Source: Litoditis marina (taxonomy: Eukaryota; Nematoda; Chromadorea; Rhabditida; Rhabditidae). Taken from it: a DNA stretch of 64,000 bases. The notes under the pieces were generated by a model. The model saw only the letters and a program-made list of their open reading frames with translations. It was not told the DNA's origin and did no database searches. Shown one piece after another: positions 1-13,600 of the stretch (its first letter is position 1; each line of letters begins with the position of its first letter). The position numbers were made by a program, and so were the translations under genes. The stretch is taken from NCBI GenBank assembly GCA_964036275.1, contig OZ038434.1, positions 35,983,279 to 36,047,278 on the forward strand, written 5' to 3'.

Positions 1-54
1 ACGTTCCTGAGTTCTGCCGTGTTTAACATGTTTCACGTGACTGTGACTAACAGT
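1..54. repeat. Palindromic MITE family A, copy 1 (cut by window edge)
   Basis: Right-hand part of a roughly 125-bp element found six times in this window (see 2762, 4404, 8702, 11505, 28595). The diagnostic inner segment reads AACATGTTTCACGTGACTGT. In complete copies the ends are inverted repeats built on GTCAATTG followed by AGTCACGT. No coding capacity, so a non-autonomous transposon remnant is likely. Confidence 0.7.
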
Positions 55-2761
55 GTAAAACTACTGCAACTATGGACGATTAGTGAATGGGAACCTGTGA
101 TATTTATGTTTTGTGTAACACAGCTGAAACAGGACGTTCGCCAGGATCAAACTACAAACACATCAAAATCGAATGAACCCGGTTCTGACATTTTGAAGTT
201 TTGTTTGCGCTCTAGTGATTTTATTCTCTGCACAGTACAATTGTTATCAGGGGTGTGAACTAGGGTTGTTGAAGTGGAATCGAAAATTATTTTCCCAAAC
301 TCGGAAACTCGTGAACTCAAAATTTTCCCAAACTAAAAAACTCTATGAAACCCTAGTGTGAACTAACTTGATTTTCAAGTTTTCTGGTTATTTCGAAATG
401 TCAGAATGTTTATAGCGTAATCGATAGAGCTGAAAGCTAAGAGTAAAACTAGAAGTCTGTAAGAGGAACAATGTCTCTAATTACAAACTATACAGGCGTG
501 TGCACTTCCGAAAACTAGGATAAGATTGAAAAAGTAAACAGGGAAATGAGTTACAAAAATGATGCGTATGCATACACAATACACAAAAATCTAGATGAAC
601 CAACGTTTTTCAGGAACCGTGAACGAAATCGTCGAATGTAGAAAGAACGATAGAAACAGAAGTAGAACCGTCATAGAGAAAGAAATAGAACGAATGAAAC
701 TCATATGCATCATTCACAGACGTGAACGTCAAAAAACCTATACTTTTACTTGAAAACTGTTCTGACGCAAACCTTGAGATTGTACTTTACTTATTTTCGT
801 TCTCGAATCGAGTATTCGATCATCAATATTTATGAAAAAACAAAGAGGATCCATAGAAAGGGGTACGAAAAATCAATTATGAGAAGACTCAGAACGTGTT
901 TGGTTGTGAAATACAGCATGATGGTGATACAAATCGATTTTCTGGCGTTTTAACTAAAAAATGCAGTATTTTTCCGAACCATTCGGTTCTTGAACTGTTT
1001 CAACTAAACGCGATTTTGTAAAATACAGGGCATGTTCAAGTCAGAGTTGTCTAGTTGAGAGGTCAGCAAGACAAACATCACAATACCTCCTTTCTCCACT
1101 TGTCATTTCAACTTTTTCACGTTTTCATATGCGTAATAAATAAATAAATCAATAACAATATGTTGACCATCTTCTCAGTATTCATACATTTTGAGCATAT
1201 TTATTACATATGTGTATCTATTCGAGCAAATCATACTTTTGTTTACATAATGTCATGGTTCTGACAATATTTTAACCTAATTGTTCTGATGGGAGACTTG
1301 CGTTCGCATCCGATTGGTTTTAACCAAGAAATTTATTGAACAAAGTGGTAATAACAGTTTTCGTTCTCGATTTTTTTTTCCATTTTATTTACAGAACATT
1401 TTTGACTAAACTCTGCTTATAAACTATAAGGTAACACAATCCAAAATAGTATATTCGTGTTGTTAATCGAAGAAATGCTCCAGAAAAAAAGTTTATTGTG
1501 ACCACAACTCTTGTTGATACGCTACCTCAAAGTGTAATGTTTGCTAGGTATCATTGATGTCTGTTGTAACCAACAACCGCACCAACACCAAATCACATTT
1601 CTGGTAAACTTAATCGGATTGATATCTCTTCTATTTTCATTCAATCATATTCTATACTTATTCATCATTTCATGGCTTACAGAAATAAAAATTCGACGTT
1701 GTGTTTTCGATTACCTTGCTATGGACCGAACCTAAATTCTGGTCATGCAGCTCATAGAAGAGTTTGATAAATGATTTTAAGATTTTATACAGTACGGGGG
1801 AACGAAGAGTTTGTTCGCTGTTCTGGTTAGAATTTAATGGAGATGAATCTATTTAGTGGTTTTTCTGTTTAGCAAAAAAAGTATAGTTAAGTTTTTTGAA
1901 CTAGCTACATAATGTTTTGCAGTTTTTCACTAGACCATTTTACCATGTTTCAACTGAACTAACAAAAAACTTATCAAAATACAAGGTTTCTGTCGAAAAT
2001 GGCTGCTCAGAATCATTAATTTTTTTCTCAAAATATAGATCACAATGTGAGCTTTTGAATGGTAATTCACAGAATTATTCTTTCTGTCCACTATGGAAAA
2101 TACATACAACAATGAAAGAGTGACTCATCTATCCCAGTTCATCTTGTGGTCCCTAATTTGTCGACAAGGCCACTGTGAGATCTATCATTCGCCTATCGAG
2201 TTTCGAGTGCCCGTCCAAAATACGCAAACACTATTTCAGGTCCGACGTCTTTTTTGCCGTTGTCACCGGCAAATCTGCCAGACGGCTCTACGTACTTTGG
2301 TGTTTGTCCAGACGGTTTTTGTGGTTGGATAGGAGTTTCTATTGAAACTGAAGAGATGATCCAATGAGGGATATCTCACCGGAAATTTCGATAACATTGG
2401 ATTGATTGGTATGCAGTGAGGAGAAGTTGAGTTGCGCATAAAAAAAAAAAGATTTATGGTGTGATCGCTTACAGGACCTTATTTTTATACTTTGTAGCAC
2501 AAGCCACAGAAATGTAAACTTTATCGGGAAGTACCTTGTGTGGCGAGCAAGCAGGTGACCAGCTAGATGCACTACAAAAAACATTTTCATTTTTAGAATT
2601 CCTGCTACACTTTAGATTTCTTGTTGTTTCATTTCCTGACCTTTCTTCCGTTCAAAAAAAAACGAGTATTTCTCAGAATAATAACAACAGAACAACACAT
2701 CGATTTTTTCAATTTTCCATCCTCAAAGTGCTTTTTAATTCATAAACATCCTATACCCTAG
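55..2761. other. Non-coding, AT-rich stretch
   Basis: No gene is supported here. Open frames are short, lack splice-site support and have no recognisable protein motif. Positions 258-356 begin and end with TAGGGTT/AACCCTA-like sequence and resemble a decayed copy of the element at 17530 and 57655. Confidence 0.6.
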
Positions 2762-2881
2762 TAGTCAATTGCACAGTCACGTGAAACATGTTAAACACAG
2801 AAGAACTCAGAAATGTGCAATGACTAAGTGCGGGATACCTCATTAGAATGAGAAACTCTACGTGACTATTCAATTTACTTC
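2762..2881. repeat. Palindromic MITE family A, copy 2
   Basis: Full-length copy, inverted relative to copy 1. It starts GTCAATTGCACAGTCACGTG and ends in a degenerate inverted match, ACGTGACTATTCAATTTAC. No protein is encoded. Confidence 0.8.
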
Positions 2882-2979
2882 TACATAAACATCTCGTTTT
2901 CGACCTCGAAATTACACGTTCTCCAGTTTCACTGAGGCGTCTGCTGTGTTCATGAGATGTTTATCTGACGCCCAATGTT

Positions 2980-3370
2980 CAATTGATTTCCACTAAAGAT
3001 AAAGTGAAACCCAATTTCGATCATGATTCATGTTTCTATTCCAATTTACGAAGTAGTTGTTGTCGGTTTTTTGAAAGTTAAAAACTAACTGTTGGTTCAT
3101 GTTTGCACAAACGAATTATTTTCACTTAAGATAAAGTGAAACTCAATTTCGAAAACCCAATTTCGATCATGATGAATGTTTCTATCTGACTTTATGAAGT
3201 GTTTATGTTGTTTTTCTCTATCGAAAAGCTGGTTTGCCTATAAGATAGATGTTTAAAATCTGCAAACATGAATTATTTCCACTTAAGATGAAGTGAAACC
3301 CAACTTTTATCATGATTCATGTTTCTATCTCACCTTGTGAAGTGTTTATTGCAGTTTCTCTGTCGAAAAA
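2980..3370. repeat. Three diverged tandem units of about 150 bp
   Basis: The phrase AAGATAAAGTGAAAC, followed by TCATGATTCATGTTTCTAT or close variants, recurs near 2995, 3125 and 3285. The units have diverged, so the duplication is old. Confidence 0.75.
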
Positions 3371-3514
3371 TTGCTCTGTCAAATCGATTCTGTTAGAGGC
3401 GAACTTTGACGAGCAGCTCATCTTGTTTGATCTACACACTTTCATCTAATCGAGTCCGTCTTTTGCTGTTTTTGTGAGGAAATGAAAATGTTTTCCCCAT
3501 TTCGATTTAGGAAG

Positions 3515-3695
3515 TATGATTTCTCATCTCTGCTCCAATGACAACCGGTTGTCCATGGGGCGCAACTCCAAACGTAGTTTGTAGTTTGGATCTCTTAAAA
3601 TCATTCATTTTTATCCGGGAAGTACAATCTCTCATCTCTGCTCCAATGCCAACCGGTTGTCAATGGGGCGCAACTCCAAACGTCGTGTCAAGTTG
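3515..3695. repeat. Two direct copies of a 60-bp segment
   Basis: The segment CTCATCTCTGCTCCAATG, then AACCGGTTGTC and GGGGCGCAACTCCAAACG, occurs near 3525 and again about 106 bp later near 3631, almost unchanged. An open frame across both copies (3538-3741) is a by-product of the duplication and is not called as a gene. Confidence 0.8.
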
Positions 3696-3739
3696 TCTCA
3701 TGGCGTTTGATGGGGCAACAGCTGCGCCCTGGCATCAAT

Positions 3740-4080
3740 AGGTTTAACGATGCTCTCACTTATATTCAATCATTCTTTCCTGACTTATTCCGAATTAAAC
3801 AATCAATTCGAACCACCTTTGTCAAAGGAAATTGAACGCGAAGTTTGTCACTTTGTTCAGTGCAAGTTTAAACGTCTCTAGCGATACGCTTATCCATATT
3901 CATTTAATTATTACGTCCTGACTTATTTCGTATTTTCCGATTGATTCTACTAACCAGTTTGTCAGAATGAAATTTGGCACGAGGTTTAGAAGTTTCTTAA
4001 GTACAACTTCATTATCACCTATACTCATTCAATCATTCTGCCTTGACTCACTTCAGACTTAAAATGGAACAATAAAATCA
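3740..4080. repeat. Three diverged tandem units of about 130 bp
   Basis: Segments with the order ATATTCAATCATTC / CTGACTTATTC recur near 3762, 3897 and 4023. Between them lie related stretches around TTGTTCAGTGCAAGTTT. This is a third separate tandem duplication within 1.1 kb upstream of the LZTS-like gene. Confidence 0.6.
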
Positions 4081-4305
4081 GTTTTTTTAGGATGAACTAT
4101 GTGAGTCGGTGTTTCTATGTGTTCTCTCCCACGTTCAATATTTTTTCCTCACATTTTTCAACCTCTAATCGACTGAAAAATATGCTGGGAATCCATCATA
4201 GTTTACATCATTCTTACTAAGACCCATATGTACACGTACGAACCATTCCATGACTGCTTTCTAGTAGAAAAATCAACTTCCGTTAGATTCCACACCTTTC
4301 CTGCT

Positions 4306-4400
4306 ATGTGCGCTAGTGGTTAATGCCCTGCTACGAAACTTTTGCTCGTAGGTTCGGTTCCTGCAAGAGACAAAAATTTATAAATTTGGCCATTCACTGT
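4306..4400 (+). mobile_element. tRNA-derived SINE, copy 1
   Basis: It contains an A-box-like GCGCTAGTGGTTAATGCC and a B box GGTTCGGTTCC at near-tRNA spacing, followed by the tail ACAAAAATTTATAAATTTGG. The same arrangement recurs at 16837-16932. The tail and the lack of an acceptor stem argue for a tRNA-derived retroposon, not a working tRNA. Boundaries are approximate. Confidence 0.65.
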
Positions 4401-4403
4401 AGT

Positions 4404-4534
4404 ATACTAGAAGTCAATTGATTATCACGTAAACTTAGCATTCCGTTGAGGCGTCGTGCATTTTGTCAGTGCAAGTTTCTGAGTTCTACTGTTTTCAACA
4501 TGTTTCACGTGACCTGCAATTGACTAACCGTATA
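4404..4534. repeat. Palindromic MITE family A, copy 3
   Basis: Starts TACTAGAAGTCAATTG and ends TGCAATTGACTAACCGTA, with the family's inner TGTTTCACGTGA motif. It lies 123 bp upstream of the first start codon of the LZTS-like gene and directly after the SINE copy. Confidence 0.8.
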
Positions 4535-4641
4535 GTCCAAGTGGGAAATGATAAACTCAAAGCGTAATTTACTGATTTGGAAACGTGTTTTTCTCTGTTC
4601 GATCGGCTGGCAAATTTTTCAGGTTTAAATAAGAAAATTTT

Positions 4642-4651
4642 CACTTTTCAG
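4642..4651 (+). promoter_or_regulatory. Likely trans-splice acceptor of the LZTS-like gene
   Basis: CACTTTTCAG stands 6 bp upstream of the ATG at 4658. In nematodes an unpaired acceptor next to a start codon usually marks spliced-leader addition. An upstream 5' UTR exon is the alternative. Confidence 0.5.
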
Positions 4652-4657
4652 TTTTCG

Positions 4658-7600
4658 ATGGAGGCGATTGGACGAAAACTCGAACTTGGGATATATCGAA
4701 CGAGGTATTCACTCAAAATTATTCACTCAAAAACGAAAGGTTTCCTGTAACATGAAATATTCTCCGAAACATTCAGAAACTTTTTTGGGGTACTCATAAC
4801 ATACTTTTAATTGAACCTTACCAAACAGAACACTCAGAAACAACATTACTCTCGCAAAGTAGGCATGAAAACAAGTTTTTCCAACCATAGTGCACTAGTT
4901 CAGTCCGTATCTCCAAACCGACTAAACACATCGAAAATCATCAGCTATTTTGCAGTAAACCGATAAAAGAAGAAAAGAATCCAGAAAACGAAACGAAAGC
5001 CGAATCCGAACATGAGAGGAGCCCGGAAAAAGTTCCGCGAACACGGTCGCGCACGGAATCTAGAAGGTGAGGTTTTACAGGTTTTAATCATTTTGATAAA
5101 TGTTTTTTTTGTGTTATATATTCAAAGGGAATAACAACATGAAAACAGCTTGTTTTATTTTGTTTCTATGTTATTTACACAATAAACACGAAATTTCCCG
5201 GTGAACAGAACTCATAACACCAATCAATATTTAACATGTGTTATTTCAAGGCCCGTTTGTTTTGATTTCTTGTAGATCATTAGCATGTGCTCAGAATCTT
5301 AAACATTTTGACATTTCGTTCTGAGCAAGACTGGAACAAGTTTTGTAAGAAACACAAAATTCTATAAATCTTATCAAACACTAGACTGCTCGCTTTTTTT
5401 GTAATGTCGAACCGCAAACGTTAAACTAACTTGACTTTTTCTGGAACGAAAAGTCATTTGAATTGATGAGACTGAATTTACATGTTGGAATTTTTCTGGA
5501 GAACAGCACGCAAAATCGAACTATCCCCTACAATTATTTCATATCTCGTCTCTTTTTGAGTCTATTCCATTGGATTGTACAATGTTTTCTAAGGTTGGAA
5601 GACAGGAAGTAGGCTCGAGAAAGTTCGAAAAACTCGAAGCGGTCTCCTTTAATGTTGCTCTCTCATTCACAAAAACGCGCTGCCTCCGACACATGGCTCA
5701 TAAATTCGAGGTGCGGAATAAAATAGCGTACGCACGGTTTTTACGGGCCAGCTGTGCGCCGTCGGCTAGTCCTGACTACCAGCTCTACACGCCCATTTGT
5801 ATTTACGATCCACTACGCCTCTAATTATAGAAAAGATGGGTGACGGGTTCGTTCCTTGGCAGGCAACCAACCGTTGTACTCTTTTTCTTGAAAAAAAAAC
5901 CGAGGTGGACTCCAACCGCAGAAGTTTTGATTTTGAATGAATAATTTCAATAAGACGAAACTATGTTCATAAATTGCTATAAGGATACCGAAACCGATAG
6001 AATGCTAAATAACAGAATAAAAGTTTCGAGTGCTCCAAACTTCTGATCATCACGCAAATTAAAACACACATTTGGTCACCTCAAAACAGTTTAAACACTG
6101 ATTTTTTCCATAGTGTGAACGTGGTTATTTCTGTCGAATTGTTCTTTTGCTTGTATCGTCTTTCCAATGAACGTTCGAAGATATCGCATTTCTGCAGCAA
6201 CGGCATGTGACTATATTGTGACGCAGTACTTTTTTCCAATCAGAGCGCTGAGAGGTGCGGGGATTTTTTTGGATTTCTTCAGTGATTTTGCACTTGCTTT
6301 CACGTTTCCACTTTGAAAATGGGTTACACTCTCATATTCAGTATTCAAACCTGCTGAACGTCTGATAGACCTTCTAGGTACTTCTATTTGTACGTTTTCC
6401 AATCAGAGCGCTGAGGTGTGAAAGAGTTATTGATTTTCTCAGTGATTTTGCTCTCGCATGACTTTTTCAACCTTGAGATGCTCTTCTTCCTTTCCAAATA
6501 GTCTTGCTCCAGTTAAGACTACGATGATGCGTTTTTCTCCGGTTTCGCACTTGTAATATTTCTATCAGGGCAAGACAACTGTATAATATCATTTATGCCC
6601 AACTTTGGTGTCAAAAAGATTAATGTTGCATTTCTTTTTGTTCATTTTTTCACGCATTTTACTCGACTGAAGTCATTACAGTTTGCTGTGCCGTTAGTTT
6701 ACCCAGTAGTTTACTTCCAAGTTTTAAAATTCTGAGAAATAGTGGCATTCGGAAAAGTAGTAGGAATGCTTTTCAATACAGACTACTATCAAACAATCAC
6801 AAACATTCCGATGTTTAACTCGAGTATGAGTCATGTCTCAACGCAAAAAATTCATTTCGAACTGTGCTATAAAAACAAAACGATACGGTTTTGGGAACTT
6901 CTAATGTGTTGCATTTTTGTAGATTATCATGATGCATGTTAGCAATTGAAAACCAAATTGTGGTTATCAAACTGAACTGAATATATGTCAAACAACAATT
7001 CGTTCCTAAACGAATTGAGCTTAAAGAAACCGTTCCGCTATAATTTGGGTTTCACGAAAAATTTAAAAAGCTCAAAAATGTTTCTTAATGTCTTCCCATA
7101 GACCATGAAAAAACTTTCTGATTGAAAATTTGTGAAATTTGCATAACGTCAAGCAATAAAGAAGGGGACATGAACATTTTCACTGTGACGCAATTTGACT
7201 TGGTTCATTTACTGCCTGATTTATTTTCATTTTTTAGTCTTCAATTGTGCATTCGTATGCGATAGAGTGTTTCAAAATCATTTTTGCACTTCTATAGGCT
7301 ATTTTGAGCATACCCCGTACGCAACCCCCCTATCGGTGTCATTACGTAAGCCGCTTTTCTGAGAAAACGAAGCAAGATAGGGATATAAAAGTATATATTT
7401 TTGATAATGGTTTTTAATTTGCCATAGGGTCAGATTGTCAACTCAAAAGTCAAAACTAAAGCGGGACGGATTCTTTAAAGACTAACTAGTAGTTCAGGAA
7501 TTACCAGTTTTTGAGTATAGAACAGTTGTTTTGTTTATTGCACCATTTTTCATAGCTATATTTAAAGGGACCGTTCCTCTCTAATTTGGAGGTTTGAGCT

Positions 7601-10600
7601 GATTAGTCGATATTGTTCATATTAAAAAACCGAAATCATTCATATAGGTGTAAACTTCCTGTCTTGCTCCGTTTTCTCAAAAATGCGGCGCGACCACGCG
7701 CACGTACATACACCGCCGAGTTCACCTACGTACACATTTTTCAAAATGCCTACAAAATTACAAAACCATGTTCAAAACATGGCCAAAATTACCAATATGA
7801 AATATGTGAAGAAAGATGTGTAAATATCATGGAAACTACAAATCAGTGATAGATTTACAGTAACCCAAACCCTGTTGGCTTCTATTTTGGTCCGTGATAG
7901 TGTTTTTTTTTCAAATCTCAGTACGTAAGGTATAAACTTTCATCTCAAAACAGAATAAATGACTATTTTCATTTTTCAAAAATTACCTACACTGCTCATT
8001 ATAGAGGTACGGTCCCTTTAATGAATTTTGGTTTTTATTTTCAGTCCTGTGAAATCTCCAACACAAACATTGCTGATGAGGAAGAAGAAAGAAAAGGAAT
8101 GTTTCGCCGACGCTAGTGTTCAAAAGAAAATGATGTGAGTTTCATTGTTTTCTGTTCGCCAATTTATGATTGTAACTCCAAAAACTCCAACTCAAGTTTG
8201 TTTCTTTTCCCCATTCGTTTTGAACTTCAAACTCCCTTGTTTTATTTTAATATGGTTGTTCTGAGCCGCAAAATTATTTTCAAAGTGAAACGTTTTCTAT
8301 AGCAACTATTCTTATGCTCTTCCAAGGATAAGTTTGAGAGCGCCGCAAAAAGTCGCAAATCTGGAATCTCATTTGATTTATAGCGTCCCAGCAGACCTAT
8401 CTGTGCTCAACTTCAGAGTCACAATTTTTAACGAATGTCTCAATGTTTGTTTTCAAATACAGAATCTTTCTCCACGTTTGGCACGAGTTATAAATTTCAC
8501 GTTTTTACTATAGTAATCACGTGGAACGTGAACTATGAAATGGTGCACTTTCCCCTCTGTATTCAGTTATTCATTTGTCCGTTACACGCAAGTTTCAATA
8601 AAAAAACACCAACGTAAAAAAAACATATCTGACCACAATTCGCATGTACACTTTAAGTTTTCAGTGAATAACATGTTTTACGCAAAGCCGAAAGACTGAC
8701 AGTATACTAGAAGTCAATTGAATAGTCACGGGAAGTTAGCATTCTAATAAGAAATCGTGCATTTTGTGATTGCACGTTTCTGACTTAGCTGCGTTTGACA
8801 TATTTCACGTGACTGTGCAATTGACTAACAATAAATTTGTCGAAATTTCGTTCACAACTCCTTCTTTCACTTGAAACTCGGTCGAGGTCATTTATTCAAT
8901 GGCAGCCCCTGTCCTTTTCGAACAACTGTCAACCGTTTTCAGAAAAATTTTGATTGCGCGAAGAATTACTAGTCGCAGACAATTGACGAACCAATTTCTT
9001 ACAATGAATTCAACATTATTCCGCATTCCGCAAACTACGTGTTTTTAAATGTGAGCACTTTATCTTAAATGTAAGTGACATGAGGTTTTTGCCCTTTTCT
9101 CTATCCTGCTTCCGGCCATAACTAGAAAACTACTTTCAAATCTTTCGATCTTAAAATGGAAGTAAAATTACTACCCTCACGTTTTCTGTCTCAAATCCCA
9201 CTTTTTGAAGAAACCCTCACTTTACGACCATTTCTCTCTCATTTTTCTATCTCGTCCACTAGTGCTTTTTTTCGGAACGAGCACCAATCAGGCCCATCTC
9301 TCGCGAGTTTAAATTTGGCGCTGCTATTTATCAGAGCCGGCTAGTAGCCGCTCTTGAGCCGGCGAGCGAAGAACACGCGAACAGTAGCCGAAACAACTAC
9401 GAACGCACCACCTTCCTCTCTGAAGATCCGTTATTTCCGACGAATTTTGGCTATGAACCACTCCAAAACACTATTCTATTGAAATTCTACAAACAAACCT
9501 TTTTCTAGTATCTGAACAAAACTGAACTCCTGGACGACGACAATTTGACGTTTTGAGATTTTAGTTACAAAACGTTTGGGAAAAAAGAACGAAAGTATCC
9601 GAACTTTTTCTCGAGTTTCACTTATATCGGCTACAACCTACATTTATATCCCGAACACAAGTATATTCTGAGTAATGCCGGTGCTATACCACCAACAACA
9701 AACGTTGTCACACAACTTTGCACTACACACAACTGGCCTATTCAAATCGTTTGTGCTGTTCGGAAAGAGGTAAGACATTACTATTTTTTCACTCTTCCGC
9801 TTTTTCATTACTCTTTCTTGGTTTGTCTCTACTTCTTGCGCAACTCTTTTAATTTTTTTCTCTTTTTCTCTATCTTTCCCTCTCTTTATCTATTTTTCAC
9901 TATCTGGCTTTATCACTCCCCTTTCCTCTATTTCATTCCCTCTCTTTCACTCTCTTTCTCACTCTCTCTCTCTCATCTCTCTCTCTCCCTTTGACCACCC
10001 TCTGTATATTTACTCTGATCGTCCTCAATCGATCTGTTAATCCCAAAAGTAGCCAGTTGCCGACTTTCTCAGTCCGCCCCTAATTTACTATTCGTCCACA
10101 GCTAATTGACCAATTTGTCGAACTTGATCGAAAAATCGAAATGCCGTAAGTTTTTCGCAATCTCATTTGAAAGTACACCTATATAGCGTATATGCAAGCT
10201 AGTTATACAATCCATATGTGTTTCACAAACATAGTTAAATATTAGGTAGATATATCAGTTCTCTACTATATGAATAAAAAAGTTTACTACGCTAATAAAG
10301 GTTCCGCTCCGTATTTTCCAAGGTTTTTATTATTACCGAGATTCAACATGTACTTACCCATGTTGATACAGTTATCACATTTTGTAACTTGAGTCAGAGT
10401 TTCTATTTCATTTGCTTTCTAATAACATGCATGTGAAACATTGAGAAAGTTAGTTTCTTTTATCGAAAACTAGGAAGTTGGCTACACGTAACATATGACA
10501 CAATTCCCAGGAAAATTTTTGACCAATCTTTTTCTCGCCCAGCCCTAGTTCTCATTCCATTTCGGTTAACCAATGCGTAACTCGCATCGTTTACCTCTGA

Positions 10601-13600
10601 CTTTTGCCTTTTTCCTCCGATTTGACCCATTTTCCTATAGAAAAGACGCGCCAGACGCAGATGGCTGAGTCAACGCATCGTTTTGTTTTCAAATAATCAC
10701 TCCCGCTCAGAGAATCAGTTTCTGTCATTATACTTGCATGATCTTTTTGAATTAGCTACCTAAAACGTGAATCGACGTGAAAAGAACACGTGTGCACGTT
10801 CTGGGTCTAGGTATCATCACTTCCACGCATGGAATCAGTTTTGTCATTCAACTTTCATTAAATTTATTTAAATAGTCACATAGAAAGTGAGTAAACGTGA
10901 ACAGAGCGTGTGAAAGTTTTTTGTCTAGTTATCACCACTCCCGCTCATTTGAATGTAATATTTTGATCTTTGTAATAATTTACAATAGTTTTAATGAAAG
11001 TGTGATTGTTATTATTCGGAATAGTTCTCATAAACTTTACAGCAGAAAAATTTTCTCTAAACGTGAGGCAACGACGCTTCGTTTTGTTTCCAAATCATCA
11101 TCACTCCCGCTCAGAGAGACAGTTTCTGTCATTATACACTTTTCTCAATATACACTGCATATTATTGAAATCATCGAAAACTATCGAAAACGTGAATCAA
11201 TGTGAACAAAAATTGTGCACGTTCAAAAACGTGAATCAATATGAACAAAAATTGTGCTCGTTTTGGTCCAAATTGTCATTCATGCTTCAGTTTTGACACT
11301 TGTTCAGTCTTCATACACGTTTAAATCTAGTCAACTCTTCGGACTCACTTTTATTAGAAATCGCAGAGCAGATCGGGTTTGATTTTTTTCAAAGAACACT
11401 TCCTCATTTTCAGTCTCATCCGACTGCATACGGTTTGCGCAACATTCAGATTAGTGCTGTATACAAACAGGTTTATTTGCTCGATCGAAACTTCTAAACT
11501 GTTCGTCAATTGTTCAGTCACGTGAAACATGGTAAACACATCAGAACTCAGAAACGTGCAAAGACAAAGTGCACGATTTCTCATTAGAATGCTCACTTTA
11601 CGTGACTATTGAATTAACCTCTAGTATATATACTCGGCAGTTAGTATTGTGCTCTTTTGTTCTCTGGTCCGACCACCTGTGTTTTTCATAACCAAGCACT
11701 ATACTATTTTATTATTTTTATTCCAATCCTAATGCTGCTTCACTAAACGTGAAAACGTGTTCTGGTCACTCTGAAAAGTTTATCTCTCCCCAGCCGATAC
11801 ACTTCTTTTGATGGATTTTTTGCACTCCGCCATCAATCACGATTGTAACTCGTAAGGATGCCCTCGCGATATCGGTTCACTTTTTTTCTGTGTCTGAGAG
11901 GTGGTGGCACAAAAAGTGTAATGAACTTTTTCCGCCATAATCTGCTTTATTTTATTGCAAACTCGTGTACTTTTAGAGAACGTTCATCAAGGTTTGCCTA
12001 TTTCATGGTTGAAGTGGAGTGACAGTGCGTTTCGGATTAGGTTCTATAGTATTGACGCAACTAAAAATGTCTTGACTAAATAATGAAATGATTGAAGACA
12101 TTCATGAAAAGTGGTAAAATGCTCCTTTTTTTGCAACTGATTCATGTAAGGAAGAACTGTAGTTCGCGATGGATCACACAAAACCAATTCGAGAATTTGG
12201 GAGCGAAGATGATCATCAGCGATGAGATTTTTCTGTTTTTATCACTTCAAGAACCATTGAGATTTTGGTTTTCTGCTATTTTCAACTCAATTGAACCACT
12301 TTCTGCCAACAAATCCAAATACTCTGACCATAAACTCGCATCGTTTTTGAACATTACGCCACCCTCGAGTACGAGAACCAGTTTACGAAGCAGACTTTCG
12401 TGAATCAGCTCTGGTCAATTAAGTTTATGCAAACATTCTTCTGTAGGCGAGCGCATGCCGCTTTCTTCCTTTGGTTCGAACAGTTCCGGCGACAAATTCT
12501 AGTTTGTGAACTCGTGACCAAGTGTTAGTTGTAGTTTGGTTCGACATATGTGCTAATCTTCCAAATTTCGATCGAAAAGCGAATGGGTCAAACTAGATAC
12601 ACCGTGTTTGAGTTTTGTTTGCTATTATAGAAAAAACTTACCGACACACTTTCACGTCTCGTGTGATTATTCTACTGACGTAAGAAACTCTTTACGCTAA
12701 AGATTGAAAAGTTCCGGCCTCAAATTCAAACTGAAGTTCAGGCGGAAAACGTCATTATCTTGTAAAAAACGTCAGTTTTATTTATTATTTAAGCTTTATT
12801 ACTTTTTTTTTCATTTCACCCCATCTTTACTGAGAAAAAGGGTGTGAAAATGCACGTCTCGAAACAGGTGGTCATTTTTTGCTTTTGTTCGCGCCCAGAG
12901 TTCAAATTGCAAATGTGACACTCAGAATGCTCTGCTGCTTTGATTAGAATCAGAAAATTCAACAGTCGGAAATGAAATTAGTTATTTTGGTTAAATTCAA
13001 ATTGAAATAGTAATATGATGCTTACAGTTCGCGAGATTCGGCTCAAAAGACGATTTCCGTGCCCTGTTCGTGCCCGAAGATTGAACGAGAAGCTGTCTCA
13101 TTTACGGTTCGGATAGGAGAAAAAACAGAGGAGGTGAGCACAGTTTAATGTTTCGACCTAAATTTCAAATTTGACTTTATAAGTTGAATACTGTATACAT
13201 CTTCACTCTTTTCTTTCTCGAAAAACATAACATTCTGTTTTTGTTGCTGTGGTCAATATTCACACCTAGTAGCCCGTCTAAATCGATTTCGCTGAGAACT
13301 AAATCAGTAGTCAAGAGAGACTGCGATACAGTATAATCACTACCAGTTCATAATCTTCAAATGTGTCAAACCGTTATCCTAAGCGCACAATTATCCTCCG
13401 ATTTTCGCATTCTACTATACTATGCTATATAATTATTAGTCCACTACTAGCCGCCGACTGGTCATTACAAACTGTTTGGTCACACTATAGCTCTAGTTGT
13501 TGTAGTGTTCCAATGTCCTCTTGTCTCAATGTCACGTTTTATGTTTGTTTCATAGTTCCATTGTCCCATGGTAGTGTCACATTCGCCAGAATGGAACAAT

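Noticed and set aside
7613..7849. 78-codon frame inside the TTAA element
   Set aside because: No transposase motif, no splice context, and confined to a non-autonomous element.
10101..10144. Exon-like segment between CCACAG and GTAAGT
   Set aside because: In the phase imposed by both possible preceding exons it reads a stop at once (C TAA). It could only be untranslated.
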